Both the position numbers and the translations under genes were made by a program. This document shows, piece by piece, positions 1-8,199 of a stretch of DNA of 64,000 nucleotides. The notes beneath the pieces are model-generated. The model was given only the letters and a program-made list of their open reading frames with translations. It made no database searches and had not been told where the DNA came from. Source of the DNA: an uncultured Clostridia bacterium (GTDB lineage Bacteria > Bacillota > Clostridia > Oscillospirales > Acutalibacteraceae); assembly GCA_947593615.1 (NCBI GenBank), contig CANQDR010000001.1:41003-105002 (forward strand), read 5' to 3'. How positions within the stretch are numbered: position 1 is the first letter of the stretch; every line of letters starts with the position of its first letter.

Positions 1-317
1 GTGTCAATATTTAGTATTCCCGTTCCCGGCGTAGTTTTTTCAGGAAAGTTTGCAGGTCGGACAATGAAAGGATTTTCATCAAGATATTCGTAAACTTCTT
101 TTCGTCTGAAAGTATGATTACCAAGCGTTATTGCGTTAACTCCGCTGTCAAACAGATAATTTGCTGATGAAGGAGTAATTCCGTTTCCGTCCGAGGAATT
201 TTCGCCATTGCAAATTACAAAATCTATTCCTTTTATCTTTTTTAACACGGGAAGCTTGCTTCGCAGAAAATTGCAGCCGATACTTCCTACAACATCTCCG
301 ATACAAAGAATTCTCAC
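1..317 (-). CDS. YmdB-family metallophosphoesterase (N-terminal part, runs off the window)
   Basis: Reading the minus strand from a GTG at 317, preceded by GGAGG, gives a protein beginning RILCIGDVVGS and running open to the window edge for about 105 residues. The opening GD motif, an NGEN motif and a later GNHTF motif match the TIGR00282/YmdB branch of calcineurin-like phosphoesterases. In this family those residues bind the dinuclear metal centre, and Bacillus YmdB hydrolyses cyclic nucleotides and influences biofilm and sporulation decisions. The C-terminal half is outside the window, so completeness cannot be judged. It lies about 80 bases downstream of yqfD on the same strand and could be co-transcribed with it. 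The family assignment is good; the physiological substrate is inferred only from homologues. Confidence 0.85.
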   Translation of the reverse strand, partial: MRILCIGDVVGSIGCNFLRSKLPVLKKIKGIDFVICNGENSSDGNGITPSSANYLFDSGVNAITLGNHTFRRKEVYEYLDENPFIVRPANFPEKTTPGTGILNID

Positions 318-397
318 GAAAAAACCTCCTGCCATATATAAAATCTTACAAATCAGAATTTCTTTTATTTTATCGTTTTAATTTTACCATATTATAT

Positions 398-1576
398 TTA
401 TTCTGTCACGCTGAAATCAACACTTTCGGCAATATTTTCATTAAATACATAGTCAGTTTTGCAAATTAATTTGTCTTTAGCATCCTTTATGTTAATTTTT
501 CTGTTTACAATTTGACTTTTGCCCTTTTCAAACGCCTCGTAAAGCAAAAGACTGTTTTCAAAGGCTTTCTGAGCTGTATTTTTATCGAGGGTTATTTTGT
601 TTTTTACAATTTCATACTCAATTTCGGTTTTTATTCCGGCTGGAAGAACAACATTATTGCAAAACAGATTTTCCTTTTTCTGGGAGTATGCGGAATACTC
701 AAACGAGTTGAAGGACAGGGAGCAAGGAAACTCTGTCCACAAAAAAAACGCCTTTGCTCTGTCCGCGCTGTTGTCCGTCAAAGAATAATATTCATACTCT
801 TTAGGAATGGATAATTCCTTTTCAGAAATAACGTTTGCGAACACTTCCGCGCTTGCGTGCACATATTGTATGGTGTTCATTTTTGTTTCAGTTATTCCGC
901 TGACGAGCAAATCACCTTTTACAACTCCGCTTCCTTTCAGCACCTTAGTCGTCCCGCTTTTTGCATTTATCTTTGTGATTACACCGTCGCTCTTTGCTTT
1001 TATATTGCACGGATTAGTATCTGTGTTAAGCTCAGGCTTTTCTGCTTTCTCTTTTATTTCAACCGAAGCGATGTTTCCGGTAATGTTTACGCTCATCCAC
1101 CCTATTTCATCGATTTTCAAAGTAGTGTCACGCTCAATTTTTTCAACGTCAAGATTATTCTTGTATGCACCCGTTTTTATTCCGTTTTCTGCAAGCACTT
1201 CTGAAAGACGAGCTTCGCTTATGTTTTCCGTACCTGTTATGCTGACAGACCAGATAAAGTTAGAAAGCACAATCATTAATATAATTCCTGCCGCCGCGCC
1301 TATCGGAATACCTATTCTCGGTTTGTATCGGAACGCAATTACAGGAAATCCGTGTTTTGCTTTAATTTTCGGCTTAATTTTTGCTTTTCTTGCAATAATT
1401 CGGATTTTTCTGTAATCACTTATGTACATAGACGCTTCAAGTCCGTTTTCAATCGGATGAGCATTCCATAAATTGACGCCATATCTTGCCGTTATATTTA
1501 AAAAGCGTTCGGGAAATTTTCCTTTTGCGCAAAAATCCACATAACCTCTGAAAAATCGTATTATCTTAACAAGCAT
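398..1576 (-). CDS. yqfD: Sporulation protein YqfD
   Basis: This 392-residue protein has a short cytoplasmic N-terminus with RYGVNLWN, one transmembrane segment at about residues 92-112 (IGAAAGIILMIVLSNFIWSV), and a long extracytoplasmic part beginning with a POTRA-like region (ITGTENISEARLSEVL). This is the usual YqfD architecture. YqfD is a mother-cell sporulation protein of the SigmaE regulon; its biochemical role is unknown. The ATG is preceded by an excellent GAGGTGAT site. The gene starts only 9 bases after the yqfC stop, reproducing the conserved yqfC-yqfD pair. No SigmaE promoter was assigned with confidence. Length and architecture look intact. Confidence 0.92.
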   Translation of the reverse strand: MLVKIIRFFRGYVDFCAKGKFPERFLNITARYGVNLWNAHPIENGLEASMYISDYRKIRIIARKAKIKPKIKAKHGFPVIAFRYKPRIGIPIGAAAGIILMIVLSNFIWSVSITGTENISEARLSEVLAENGIKTGAYKNNLDVEKIERDTTLKIDEIGWMSVNITGNIASVEIKEKAEKPELNTDTNPCNIKAKSDGVITKINAKSGTTKVLKGSGVVKGDLLVSGITETKMNTIQYVHASAEVFANVISEKELSIPKEYEYYSLTDNSADRAKAFFLWTEFPCSLSFNSFEYSAYSQKKENLFCNNVVLPAGIKTEIEYEIVKNKITLDKNTAQKAFENSLLLYEAFEKGKSQIVNRKINIKDAKDKLICKTDYVFNENIAESVDFSVTE

Positions 1577-1585
1577 TTTATCACC

Positions 1586-1858
1586 TCAAGTCAAAAACTC
1601 AACCTTAGTTACAAAACCCTCTATTTCAACACAGGAACTTGATATACATCTCACACAAAGTCCTCTGCCGCAGAACGAAACAACCATCTTGTTTGTATTA
1701 ACCTTAATGTTTTCACTTTCATATAAAAGTATCCCCGTTGAACCTTCAAGTGTTATTCTTCTGTTTCCGAGCATTTCTATCATCGGCACGCCGCCAATAT
1801 TCATTCCCACAGAATTGTAACCGTCGTTTTGATTGCCCCTGTTTTTATTCTTTTGCAA
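1586..1858 (-). CDS. yqfC: Sporulation protein YqfC
   Basis: This 90-residue protein contains the YqfC core: a PMIEMLGNRRITLEG stretch followed by a beta-rich C-terminal half (YESENIKVNTNKMVVSFCGRGL). The start is a TTG with GGAGCGAT upstream; no ATG lies in a better position. It is immediately upstream of yqfD on the same strand, the arrangement seen in Bacillus and most endospore-forming clostridia, where both are expressed in the mother cell under SigmaE. The molecular function of the family is not known. The N-terminal 20 residues are low-complexity and Asn/Lys rich, which is typical and not informative. Confidence 0.92.
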   Translation of the reverse strand: MQKNKNRGNQNDGYNSVGMNIGGVPMIEMLGNRRITLEGSTGILLYESENIKVNTNKMVVSFCGRGLCVRCISSSCVEIEGFVTKVEFLT

Positions 1859-1931
1859 AAAAATCGCTCCTATTTTAATTTCTCATTTATTTTTATGCAA
1901 ATTCAATCATATATATTATCGGTGATTGATT

Positions 1932-3002
1932 ATGTTCTTTAGTGCGGCAGTTCAAAAAACAGCTACAGCATTCAAAGCATTGTCCGTACTTGCGCTGTGC
2001 GCGGCCCTGATTATTTTTTCAGAGAACTGCTCAAAAGAAGCCTTAGATGGGCTTGGATTATGTCTTAGGGTACTCATTCCGTCGCTCTTTCCCTTTATGG
2101 CTGTTTCATCCTTTATTGTAAAGAGCGGATTATCATATCAGCTCGGCAGACCGTTCAGAGGCATTATGAAAAAAGTTTTCGGATTAAACGAAAACTTCGC
2201 ACCAATTATATTACTGAGTATGATTGGAGGATACCCCGTAGGAGCAAAAGGAATTGCCTCTTTAGTGGAAAGCGGTGCAGCAAATAAAAAAGAAGCCGCC
2301 AAAGCGGCAATGTTCGCGGTATGCGCAGGCCCGGGATTTATTGTAAATTTCGTTGGTATGTCAATTTATCAAAACAAGTCTGCAGGACTTATAATTCTGG
2401 CTTCGCAGATAATATCTGTTCTGGCTTTGGGAATTGCTCTTAATCTTCTGGACAGGGGCAAGAATGAAATTAATACTAAATCCGAATTAAAAAGAAATTT
2501 TCTTCCCATAAGCAGCGCAATTGTTGAGTCTGCGGCAGAAAGCTCACGCGGTATTCTCAGCATATGTGCTTTTGTCGTTCTGTTTTCGGCATTTACTGGA
2601 ATTTTTAACTCAATAATAAGCGACGGTATAATGAAAAACTCACTGCTGTGCCTGCTTGAAGTATGCTCGGCAGTAAGCGAACTTTCAAAGAGCTGTCCTG
2701 TTGAATTTGTAGCCTTTGCGATAGGATTCGGCGGACTTTGCGTTCATTTCCAGATTTTCTCGGCACTCGGAGATATTAAAGTAAACAAACTATCTTTTTT
2801 CTGTATTAGAATAATGCAGGGAATGCTTACATCACTTCTCACCCATTTGGCAATACATCTTTTGCCGGGTGATAAAATGGTTTTTTCTACAGCGGTAGTC
2901 GAAAAAGCAGAAACATTTGGGGGAACTGCTTTTTCGGGAGCTGTTTTAATTATTGTGGCAATTTGTTTTTTATATTCGCTTAAATCATACAAACGCAGAT
3001 AA
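1932..3002 (+). CDS. ylbJ: YlbJ-like sporulation integral membrane protein
   Basis: The product is a polytopic membrane protein of about 356 residues with roughly eight hydrophobic segments. It carries the YlbJ/nucleoside-recognition signature regions LRVLIPSLFPFMAVSSF near the N-terminus and a GGYPVGAKG loop, then AVCAGPGFIVNFVG. In this family these segments form a paired transporter-like fold; YlbJ is needed for spore cortex formation in Bacillus. An in-frame TTG at 1926 is possible, but the ATG at 1932 is better placed behind GGTGAT. It diverges from yqfC, leaving a short promoter region of about 70 bases, which suggests coordinated mother-cell expression. The transported substrate, if any, is unknown. 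Confidence 0.85.
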   Translation: MFFSAAVQKTATAFKALSVLALCAALIIFSENCSKEALDGLGLCLRVLIPSLFPFMAVSSFIVKSGLSYQLGRPFRGIMKKVFGLNENFAPIILLSMIGGYPVGAKGIASLVESGAANKKEAAKAAMFAVCAGPGFIVNFVGMSIYQNKSAGLIILASQIISVLALGIALNLLDRGKNEINTKSELKRNFLPISSAIVESAAESSRGILSICAFVVLFSAFTGIFNSIISDGIMKNSLLCLLEVCSAVSELSKSCPVEFVAFAIGFGGLCVHFQIFSALGDIKVNKLSFFCIRIMQGMLTSLLTHLAIHLLPGDKMVFSTAVVEKAETFGGTAFSGAVLIIVAICFLYSLKSYKRR

Positions 3003-3014
3003 CGGAGGTATTTT

Positions 3015-4847
3015 ATGTGCGGAATTGCAGGCTGGATTGACAAGAATATTGATATGAGCCAAAAGATGACTGTACTCAACAGAATGTCAGAAACTCTTGA
3101 AAGGCGCGGACCCGATGAAAACGGAATTTATGTAAACAAAAACACAGCTTTAATTCACAGACGGCTTGTGGTAATTGACCGCGAAAACGGCAAACAGCCT
3201 ATGGCGGTGAATCATGGCGGAACAACGTATGTAATTGTATATAACGGAGAGCTGTACAACACGGAATCGCTGAGAGAGGAATTAAGAGCCGACGGCTTTC
3301 ACTTCAGAGGACACAGTGACACCGAAGTTGTGCTGAAAACATTTATAAAATACGGTGAGGAATGTCCGAAAAAGCTCAACGGAATTTTTGCCTTTGCAAT
3401 ATTTAACTCAAGCGATAAATCAGTATTCCTTTGCAGAGATAAAATAGGTGTTAAACCGCTGTTCTATTATGAATACAATGACGGACTTATTTTTGCGTCA
3501 GAAATAAAAGCATTGCTTGCAAGCGAGGTTGTAAAGCCTCAAATTAACGAGCAGGGATTATATGAGGTTTTCTTTCTCGGACCAGCAAGGACACCCTCCT
3601 GCGGAGTTTTTAAGGATGTTTTCGAGCTTAATCCCGGAGAATGTGCTATGTATAAAAACGGCCGCCTCAGCCGAAAAAAATACTTTTCAATTGAAGCAAA
3701 AGAGCATTCCGACAACGAAGAACAGACTATAGAAAAAACAAGATACCTTCTTACTGACGCAATAGAACGCCAGCTTGTCAGCGACGTTCCTATGTGTTTC
3801 TTCTTATCCGGAGGACTTGACAGCAGTATAATAGTTAAAACAGCTTCGCTCTATAACAAAGAGCATAAGCTCGGTAAAATCAATACCTATTCGGTTGAAT
3901 ACCGTGATAACGAAAAATATTTTACACGCAGTCTGTTTCAGCCTAACGCCGATTTTGAATATATTTCTATGATGTCTAAAAACGCAGATACAAGACACAG
4001 GGAAATTATTCTTGAAAACACCCTGCTTGCTGACGCTTTATATGACAGTGTGATTGCAAGAGATCTGCCGGGATACGTTGATGTTGACTCCTCGCTTCTT
4101 TTGTTTTGCAGGGAAATTAAAAAGGATTACACCGTTGCTTTGTCGGGTGAGTGTGCCGACGAACTGTTTGGCGGATATCCGTGGTACCACAACAGCGATA
4201 TTTTGTTTGAGGACTGCTTTCCGTGGTCAAGAAGTCAGGACATCAGACGGTTTATTCTGAAAGACGGAATTCTTAAAAACGGAGAAGAATATGTACGGCA
4301 GAGGTATCTTGACACTATTAATCTTGCGCCCAAGCTTAAAAGCGACAGTAAAACAGACAGACGAATGCGAGAAATGTTTTATCTTAATTTTTACTGGTTT
4401 ATGCAGTGTCTGCTCGAGAGAAAAGACAGATGTTCAATGTACAGCGGACTTGAGGTAAGAGTCCCTTTCTGCGACTACAGGCTTGTTGAATATGCCTACA
4501 ATATGCCGTGGAATTTAAAAGCGTGGGGAAACCGTGAAAAAGGCATTGTACGCAAGGCATTTGAGGATATTCTCCCGGATGAAATAAGCTGGCGAAAGAA
4601 GAGTCCGTATCCTAAAACGCATAATCCGATTTATTTTAACGAGTGCGCTGAGCGCGTTAGATTAATTCTTAAAAAGAAAAATATTCTCGTTGAAATGCTG
4701 AATAAAGAAGCAATTGAAAGCATTATTGAAAATCCCGATAAAATAACATCTCCCTGGTATGGTCAGCTTATGAAAGCTCCTCAAATACTTGCATATATAA
4801 TCGAGCTTGACTATTGGTTTGAAAAATACAATATTGAAATAGTTTGA
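3015..4847 (+). CDS. asnB: Asparagine synthase (glutamine-hydrolysing)
   Basis: The protein has the two AsnB domains. The N-terminal class II glutamine amidotransferase begins MCGIAGW, with Cys2 as the nucleophile after Met removal, followed by RRGPDENG and the glutamine-binding NGELYN region. The C-terminal synthetase domain carries the ATP-pyrophosphatase loop SGGLDSS and a conserved SGECADELFGGYPWY motif. It converts aspartate, glutamine and ATP to asparagine in the cytoplasm. The length of 610 residues is normal for clostridial AsnB. The ATG has a near-perfect AACGGAGG site and begins 12 bases after the ylbJ stop, so the two are probably co-transcribed although no functional link is known. 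Confidence 0.95.
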   Translation: MCGIAGWIDKNIDMSQKMTVLNRMSETLERRGPDENGIYVNKNTALIHRRLVVIDRENGKQPMAVNHGGTTYVIVYNGELYNTESLREELRADGFHFRGHSDTEVVLKTFIKYGEECPKKLNGIFAFAIFNSSDKSVFLCRDKIGVKPLFYYEYNDGLIFASEIKALLASEVVKPQINEQGLYEVFFLGPARTPSCGVFKDVFELNPGECAMYKNGRLSRKKYFSIEAKEHSDNEEQTIEKTRYLLTDAIERQLVSDVPMCFFLSGGLDSSIIVKTASLYNKEHKLGKINTYSVEYRDNEKYFTRSLFQPNADFEYISMMSKNADTRHREIILENTLLADALYDSVIARDLPGYVDVDSSLLLFCREIKKDYTVALSGECADELFGGYPWYHNSDILFEDCFPWSRSQDIRRFILKDGILKNGEEYVRQRYLDTINLAPKLKSDSKTDRRMREMFYLNFYWFMQCLLERKDRCSMYSGLEVRVPFCDYRLVEYAYNMPWNLKAWGNREKGIVRKAFEDILPDEISWRKKSPYPKTHNPIYFNECAERVRLILKKKNILVEMLNKEAIESIIENPDKITSPWYGQLMKAPQILAYIIELDYWFEKYNIEIV

Positions 4848-4947
4848 GCCGTGTGATAGAATTAACTTGGCATAACAGTTTTGCATAAAAACAAATGCTT
4901 AGTTCAAAATATAAAGTTATGCCGATATTAATTTATCCGCTCAGGAG

Positions 4948-5451
4948 ATGTTTTTAATCAACAGAAAAAATTACGAAAAAACAATGCGTTTTTTCGGTGA
5001 GAACAAAAAATTAAAGCTTATATTGAAAATACTATATACCTATCTTCCCCTTGTGCTTTTTATTGCATATCCTACTTTGATTATATATGTATTTTTCGCA
5101 GTGAAAAGCCAAATTTTTAAAGTTGTTTTAATACCATTCGGCGTATTTTTATTCGTTACTGTGCTCAGAAAGGTGATAAATGAGCCGAGACCGTACGAAA
5201 GGTACAATATTCCCTCGCTTTTTAACAAGAAAACGCATGGTCAGAGTATGCCAAGCCGACATACGGCAAGCGCCTTTATAATAGCAATGTCTTTTTTGTA
5301 CATTGACTTTAATCTTGGTGTGACTGCACTGTTTATTGCCTTTCTTATTGCACTTTCACGAATATTTGCGGGCGCTCATTTTATAAGAGATGTGCTTGCA
5401 GGAATTGCAATCAGCATTATTTCGGGAATTATATTCTTTTTTCTGATTTAG
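4948..5451 (+). CDS. PAP2-superfamily membrane phosphatase
   Basis: This 167-residue membrane protein carries all three parts of the PAP2 active site: KVINEPRPYE, SMPSRHTAS and SRIFAGAHFIRDV. The pattern matches the short bacterial undecaprenyl-pyrophosphate or lipid-phosphate phosphatases. The active site would face the outer side of the membrane between hydrophobic helices. A role in recycling undecaprenyl pyrophosphate beside the UppP at 15-16 kb is plausible but not proven. The start is odd: AGGAG directly abuts the ATG at 4948, so a later start such as the ATG near 4984 or a rare codon may be used. A hairpin terminator follows. Confidence 0.85.
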   Translation: MFLINRKNYEKTMRFFGENKKLKLILKILYTYLPLVLFIAYPTLIIYVFFAVKSQIFKVVLIPFGVFLFVTVLRKVINEPRPYERYNIPSLFNKKTHGQSMPSRHTASAFIIAMSFLYIDFNLGVTALFIAFLIALSRIFAGAHFIRDVLAGIAISIISGIIFFFLI

Positions 5452-5467
5452 AATTATATAAAATACC

Positions 5468-5499
5468 AAAGGCTATGTTCGTCAATGAACATAGCCTTT
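5468..5499. terminator. Bidirectional hairpin between convergent genes
   Basis: A 13-bp perfect inverted repeat (AAAGGCTATGTTC and its complement) encloses a 6-base loop. It lies 17 bases after the PAP2 stop and 13 bases from the end of the convergent DUF5131 gene. The flanking sequence is AT-rich, so it can plausibly terminate both transcripts. Confidence 0.7.
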
Positions 5500-5511
5500 A
5501 TAACTTCATAT

Positions 5512-6387
5512 TTAATTTTCACATTTACCGCATTGCGAACAGCCGTTACAAATAAGCCTGCTTCCGCATTTTTCACAATGCTCGCCAAAGTACGGTACAT
5601 AAAGCTCATTCTGCGGAATTTCATCACCAAAGCTGTCAACAAGTCTGAACTTCATCGGCTTTCCTGCAAAATTCATATTAGATTTATATGCCATTTCACT
5701 CTGAATCTGCTTTTTAGGCATAAAATAACGTTTTCCGTCTTTAATAAAATTAGTTCCCGTTTCAATAAAACAGAATGTTACGTTATGCGCCTCACACTCT
5801 TTGCGTAACGACTTCACCCAGTCAAAATTGCACGGTCTTGCACCGTCGTAGTTTTCTCCGCCGCATATCACCTGTTCAATCTGATTGCTTGCAAGATACT
5901 TTTCAATGCTGACTTGTCCGATAAACGGGGCGCACATAATTCCCTTATGCTTAAACGGCAAATCGAGTAAAATAGGAATTCTCTCGTCTGCACGTTTTTG
6001 ATTTTCACAAGTGACATTGAAAAAGATATTTTCCCAGCCGTCACCCCAATTCGCAGGAAGACAATTCATTACCCTATTAGGTCGTTTTGTAAGCAGAAAA
6101 AATTTTACGTCAGAACGGATTTTGATAATATTCCATGCTTCATCACGCCATTTATCTGCTTCTTCAAGAAAAAAATCAGAGGTCATACAAACCCTTATCT
6201 GCTCTCCGCTTTTGACCTTATAGCTTCCGTCCCTGCACTTTTGCAGAGGATATTTAAACCCGGACTTTGTGCGGTAAATATCCGCTCCGCTGCGGTCGCG
6301 CATTTTGTCAAGAAAATACATATAACAATTTTGACAGCCTTCACTGCATTTTACGCAGCCATGCCATGGATTCCATATGTCATGCAT
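5512..6387 (-). CDS. DUF5131 (phage Gp37/Gp68-like) protein
   Basis: The 291-residue protein starts MHDIWNPWHGCVKCSEGCQNCYMY, the hallmark of the DUF5131/Gp37-Gp68 family, where a WNPxxGC opening is followed by clustered cysteines resembling a radical-SAM iron-sulfur motif. Further family features are the MTSDFF, LLTKRPNR and CGGEN segments. The C-terminus adds a small Cys cluster (CEKCGSRLICNGCSQCGKC) that probably binds zinc or iron-sulfur. The family is common in phages and mobile islands, and its reaction is not established. Here it stands alone between hairpins with no phage genes nearby. The start is supported by a GGAG site about 8 bases upstream. Confidence 0.8.
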   Translation of the reverse strand: MHDIWNPWHGCVKCSEGCQNCYMYFLDKMRDRSGADIYRTKSGFKYPLQKCRDGSYKVKSGEQIRVCMTSDFFLEEADKWRDEAWNIIKIRSDVKFFLLTKRPNRVMNCLPANWGDGWENIFFNVTCENQKRADERIPILLDLPFKHKGIMCAPFIGQVSIEKYLASNQIEQVICGGENYDGARPCNFDWVKSLRKECEAHNVTFCFIETGTNFIKDGKRYFMPKKQIQSEMAYKSNMNFAGKPMKFRLVDSFGDEIPQNELYVPYFGEHCEKCGSRLICNGCSQCGKCEN

Positions 6388-6506
6388 TATTTTTCTCCAA
6401 TTAAAATAAAATTAATTATATTTTATAATAATACAGTTAGGTAATTCACAATAACAAATAAAAAAGAATTGAAAACAATGGTACTTAGTAAAACTAAAAT
6501 ACGCAA

Positions 6507-6532
6507 GGCGTATAATCATTTGATTATACGCC
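6507..6532 (-). terminator. Hairpin after the S66 peptidase gene
   Basis: An 11-bp inverted repeat (GGCGTATAATC with GATTATACGCC, 4-base loop) lies about 40 bases beyond the S66 peptidase stop in the direction of transcription. The following bases on the minus strand are T-rich but interrupted, so termination is likely but not certain. Confidence 0.5.
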
Positions 6533-6572
6533 CTATTATCCTATAAGAATTTTTTACATAAAGCCTTTCGTA

Positions 6573-7502
6573 TCATCGTATAGTAATATTCACTTTATTA
6601 TTTTTTGCAGTTATTTTCGCAGTTCCGCCTATTGGAAAAGTAAAAAAAGGAAATACATGTCCAAAGTCAGCATTAAAAATGATTGGAATATCTTTTAACT
6701 GTTTTTTACTTTTAACTATCTGCGTGATTACTTCAACAGTCAAATTGCAGTTATTTTCAAATCTTCCGAAAACAACGCCTGTAATTTTATTTTCCTTTAC
6801 CTGCAATAGTGATTGTAGATTACGTTCAAATTCCTGCGTGAAATAATCTCCCATAATATTGTCGTCTTCAAGGAAAAGTATCACATCTTGTATCTTAGGC
6901 ATAAACTCTGTACCTTGCAGTAAATTCAGCGTGCATAAGTTACCGCCTATTATAGTACCCTTGCAACTGCCTTCCTGAATAACTTTATATTTTCCGGCTT
7001 CAAATGACGGTACAATGCTATATTCATCACTGCTGACAACGCATTTTTCAAAATATTCATTCGTATATTCTCTGTTGAGTTCAAATCCAAAGGATGAAAA
7101 ATGCGGTCCATGATATGTAACAAGCCCTGTCTTTGCATAAACAGCATTTAATAATGCAGTAATATCTGAATATCCGCAAATGACTTTCGGATTATCATGA
7201 ATTATTGAATAATCAATATATTCCAGAATCTGGTTTGCATTGAATCCGCCAATTGAAGTTAAAACAGCCTTTACATTTTTATCTAAAAATGCATTGTGCA
7301 AATCTTCAACTCTCGACTTAATACTAGCAGAATTTGCATATTCAATTTCATTGCTATTGTCAGAAAAAGTAACGTGATAACCTTTGTTTTGCAAATATTT
7401 TAATGCATTGTTAAAAATATTTTCTCTTACAGTGCATAAACTCCTTGATGGTGAAATAACTCTAATTTCATCACCTTTTTGCAACCTCTGTGCATATATC
7501 AT
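6573..7502 (-). CDS. S66-family LD-carboxypeptidase-like protein (MccF/LdcA type)
   Basis: The protein has the S66 layout. An N-terminal domain begins QRLQKGDEIRVISPS and contains SIGGFNANQILEYID, and the GYSDITALL segment includes the nucleophilic serine. A C-terminal Glu/His region follows, with LFLEDDN and DFGHVFPFFTFPIGG. Family members are cytoplasmic serine peptidases that cleave LD-peptide bonds of recycled peptidoglycan, or detoxify microcin C (MccF). At 309 residues it has normal length. The start has a good CAGGAG site. It is not clearly in an operon: hairpins sit on both sides. Whether it acts on murein peptides or on an antibiotic cannot be decided from sequence. Confidence 0.9.
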   Translation of the reverse strand: MIYAQRLQKGDEIRVISPSRSLCTVRENIFNNALKYLQNKGYHVTFSDNSNEIEYANSASIKSRVEDLHNAFLDKNVKAVLTSIGGFNANQILEYIDYSIIHDNPKVICGYSDITALLNAVYAKTGLVTYHGPHFSSFGFELNREYTNEYFEKCVVSSDEYSIVPSFEAGKYKVIQEGSCKGTIIGGNLCTLNLLQGTEFMPKIQDVILFLEDDNIMGDYFTQEFERNLQSLLQVKENKITGVVFGRFENNCNLTVEVITQIVKSKKQLKDIPIIFNADFGHVFPFFTFPIGGTAKITAKNNKVNITIR

Positions 7503-7565
7503 CTTTTATTCTCCTGTCGCCTAAGAATAAACTCAGCCAGACAGTTATATAACAATTTTGACGTA

Positions 7566-7592
7566 ATCCATACCATTGCTAATGGTATGGAT
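7566..7592 (+). terminator. Strong hairpin with T-tract, oriented against both neighbours
   Basis: A 12-bp perfect inverted repeat with a 3-base loop is followed on the plus strand by five Ts. Both neighbouring genes are on the minus strand and the minus-strand side lacks a T-tract. It would therefore stop plus-strand (antisense) transcripts, or simply form a structure upstream of the S66 peptidase gene. Confidence 0.4.
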
Positions 7593-7687
7593 TTTTCAGT
7601 CAATGTCAGCTTCTTACTGAGAAAACATACAAATTAAAACGCTTTTTTACTTAAATAACCGTTTCAAAAAATCTGCTTTGAATCAAA

Positions 7688-8110
7688 TTATTTCTCCGTA
7701 TTATCTTCAGAAATATCACTTGTACAATGCGGGCACTTTGTAGCTTTGATGTCGATTTCGCTCAAACAATACGGACATTTCTTTGTTGTGGGAGCTTCCT
7801 CCTTTGGCTTTTTGCCAAACGACATAACCTTGTTTACAAGCTTTACAAGCAGGAAGATTACAAATGCCATAATAAGGAAGTTTATAATTGCCGTAATAAA
7901 CTTTCCGTAACTGATCACAGCACCGTTAATTTCAAATGAGAGCTGATCAAAATTCATACCGCCGAAAATACCGAGTATCGGGGAAATGATGTCGCTTGTC
8001 AGCGATGTTACAATAGCCTGAAAAGCAGCACCGATAATTACGCCGACAGCAAGATCAAGCACATTTCCGCGCATTATGAATTCTTTGAATTCTGAGAAAA
8101 ACTTTTTCAT
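7688..8110 (-). CDS. mscL: Large-conductance mechanosensitive channel with C-terminal zinc ribbon
   Basis: The first 100 residues are a standard MscL. An amphipathic N-terminus ([20 protein letters not shown]) leads into TM1 with the Gly/Ala-rich pore lining, then a periplasmic loop and TM2 ([20 protein letters not shown]). The channel opens under membrane tension to release osmolytes. Instead of ending in the usual charged helix alone, the protein carries two CPxC pairs near residues 114-131 (CPYC and CPHC), predicting a small cytoplasmic zinc ribbon. The start is supported by GGGGTC upstream. The gene lies downstream of tyrS with an 89-base gap that contains only a short hairpin. Confidence 0.92.
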   Translation of the reverse strand: MKKFFSEFKEFIMRGNVLDLAVGVIIGAAFQAIVTSLTSDIISPILGIFGGMNFDQLSFEINGAVISYGKFITAIINFLIMAFVIFLLVKLVNKVMSFGKKPKEEAPTTKKCPYCLSEIDIKATKCPHCTSDISEDNTEK

Positions 8111-8199
8111 TAGTAAAGACCCCTTTTTTATTTATTTTTAACGACTGACAGTCGTTTTACAGTACAAAAGTCTTATTTTTGTATTTTACGTATTTCAAA

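Noticed and set aside
807..1415. 202-residue hydrophobic ORF antisense to yqfD.
   Set aside because: yqfD is convincing on the other strand; the hydrophobicity is a mirror of its codons.
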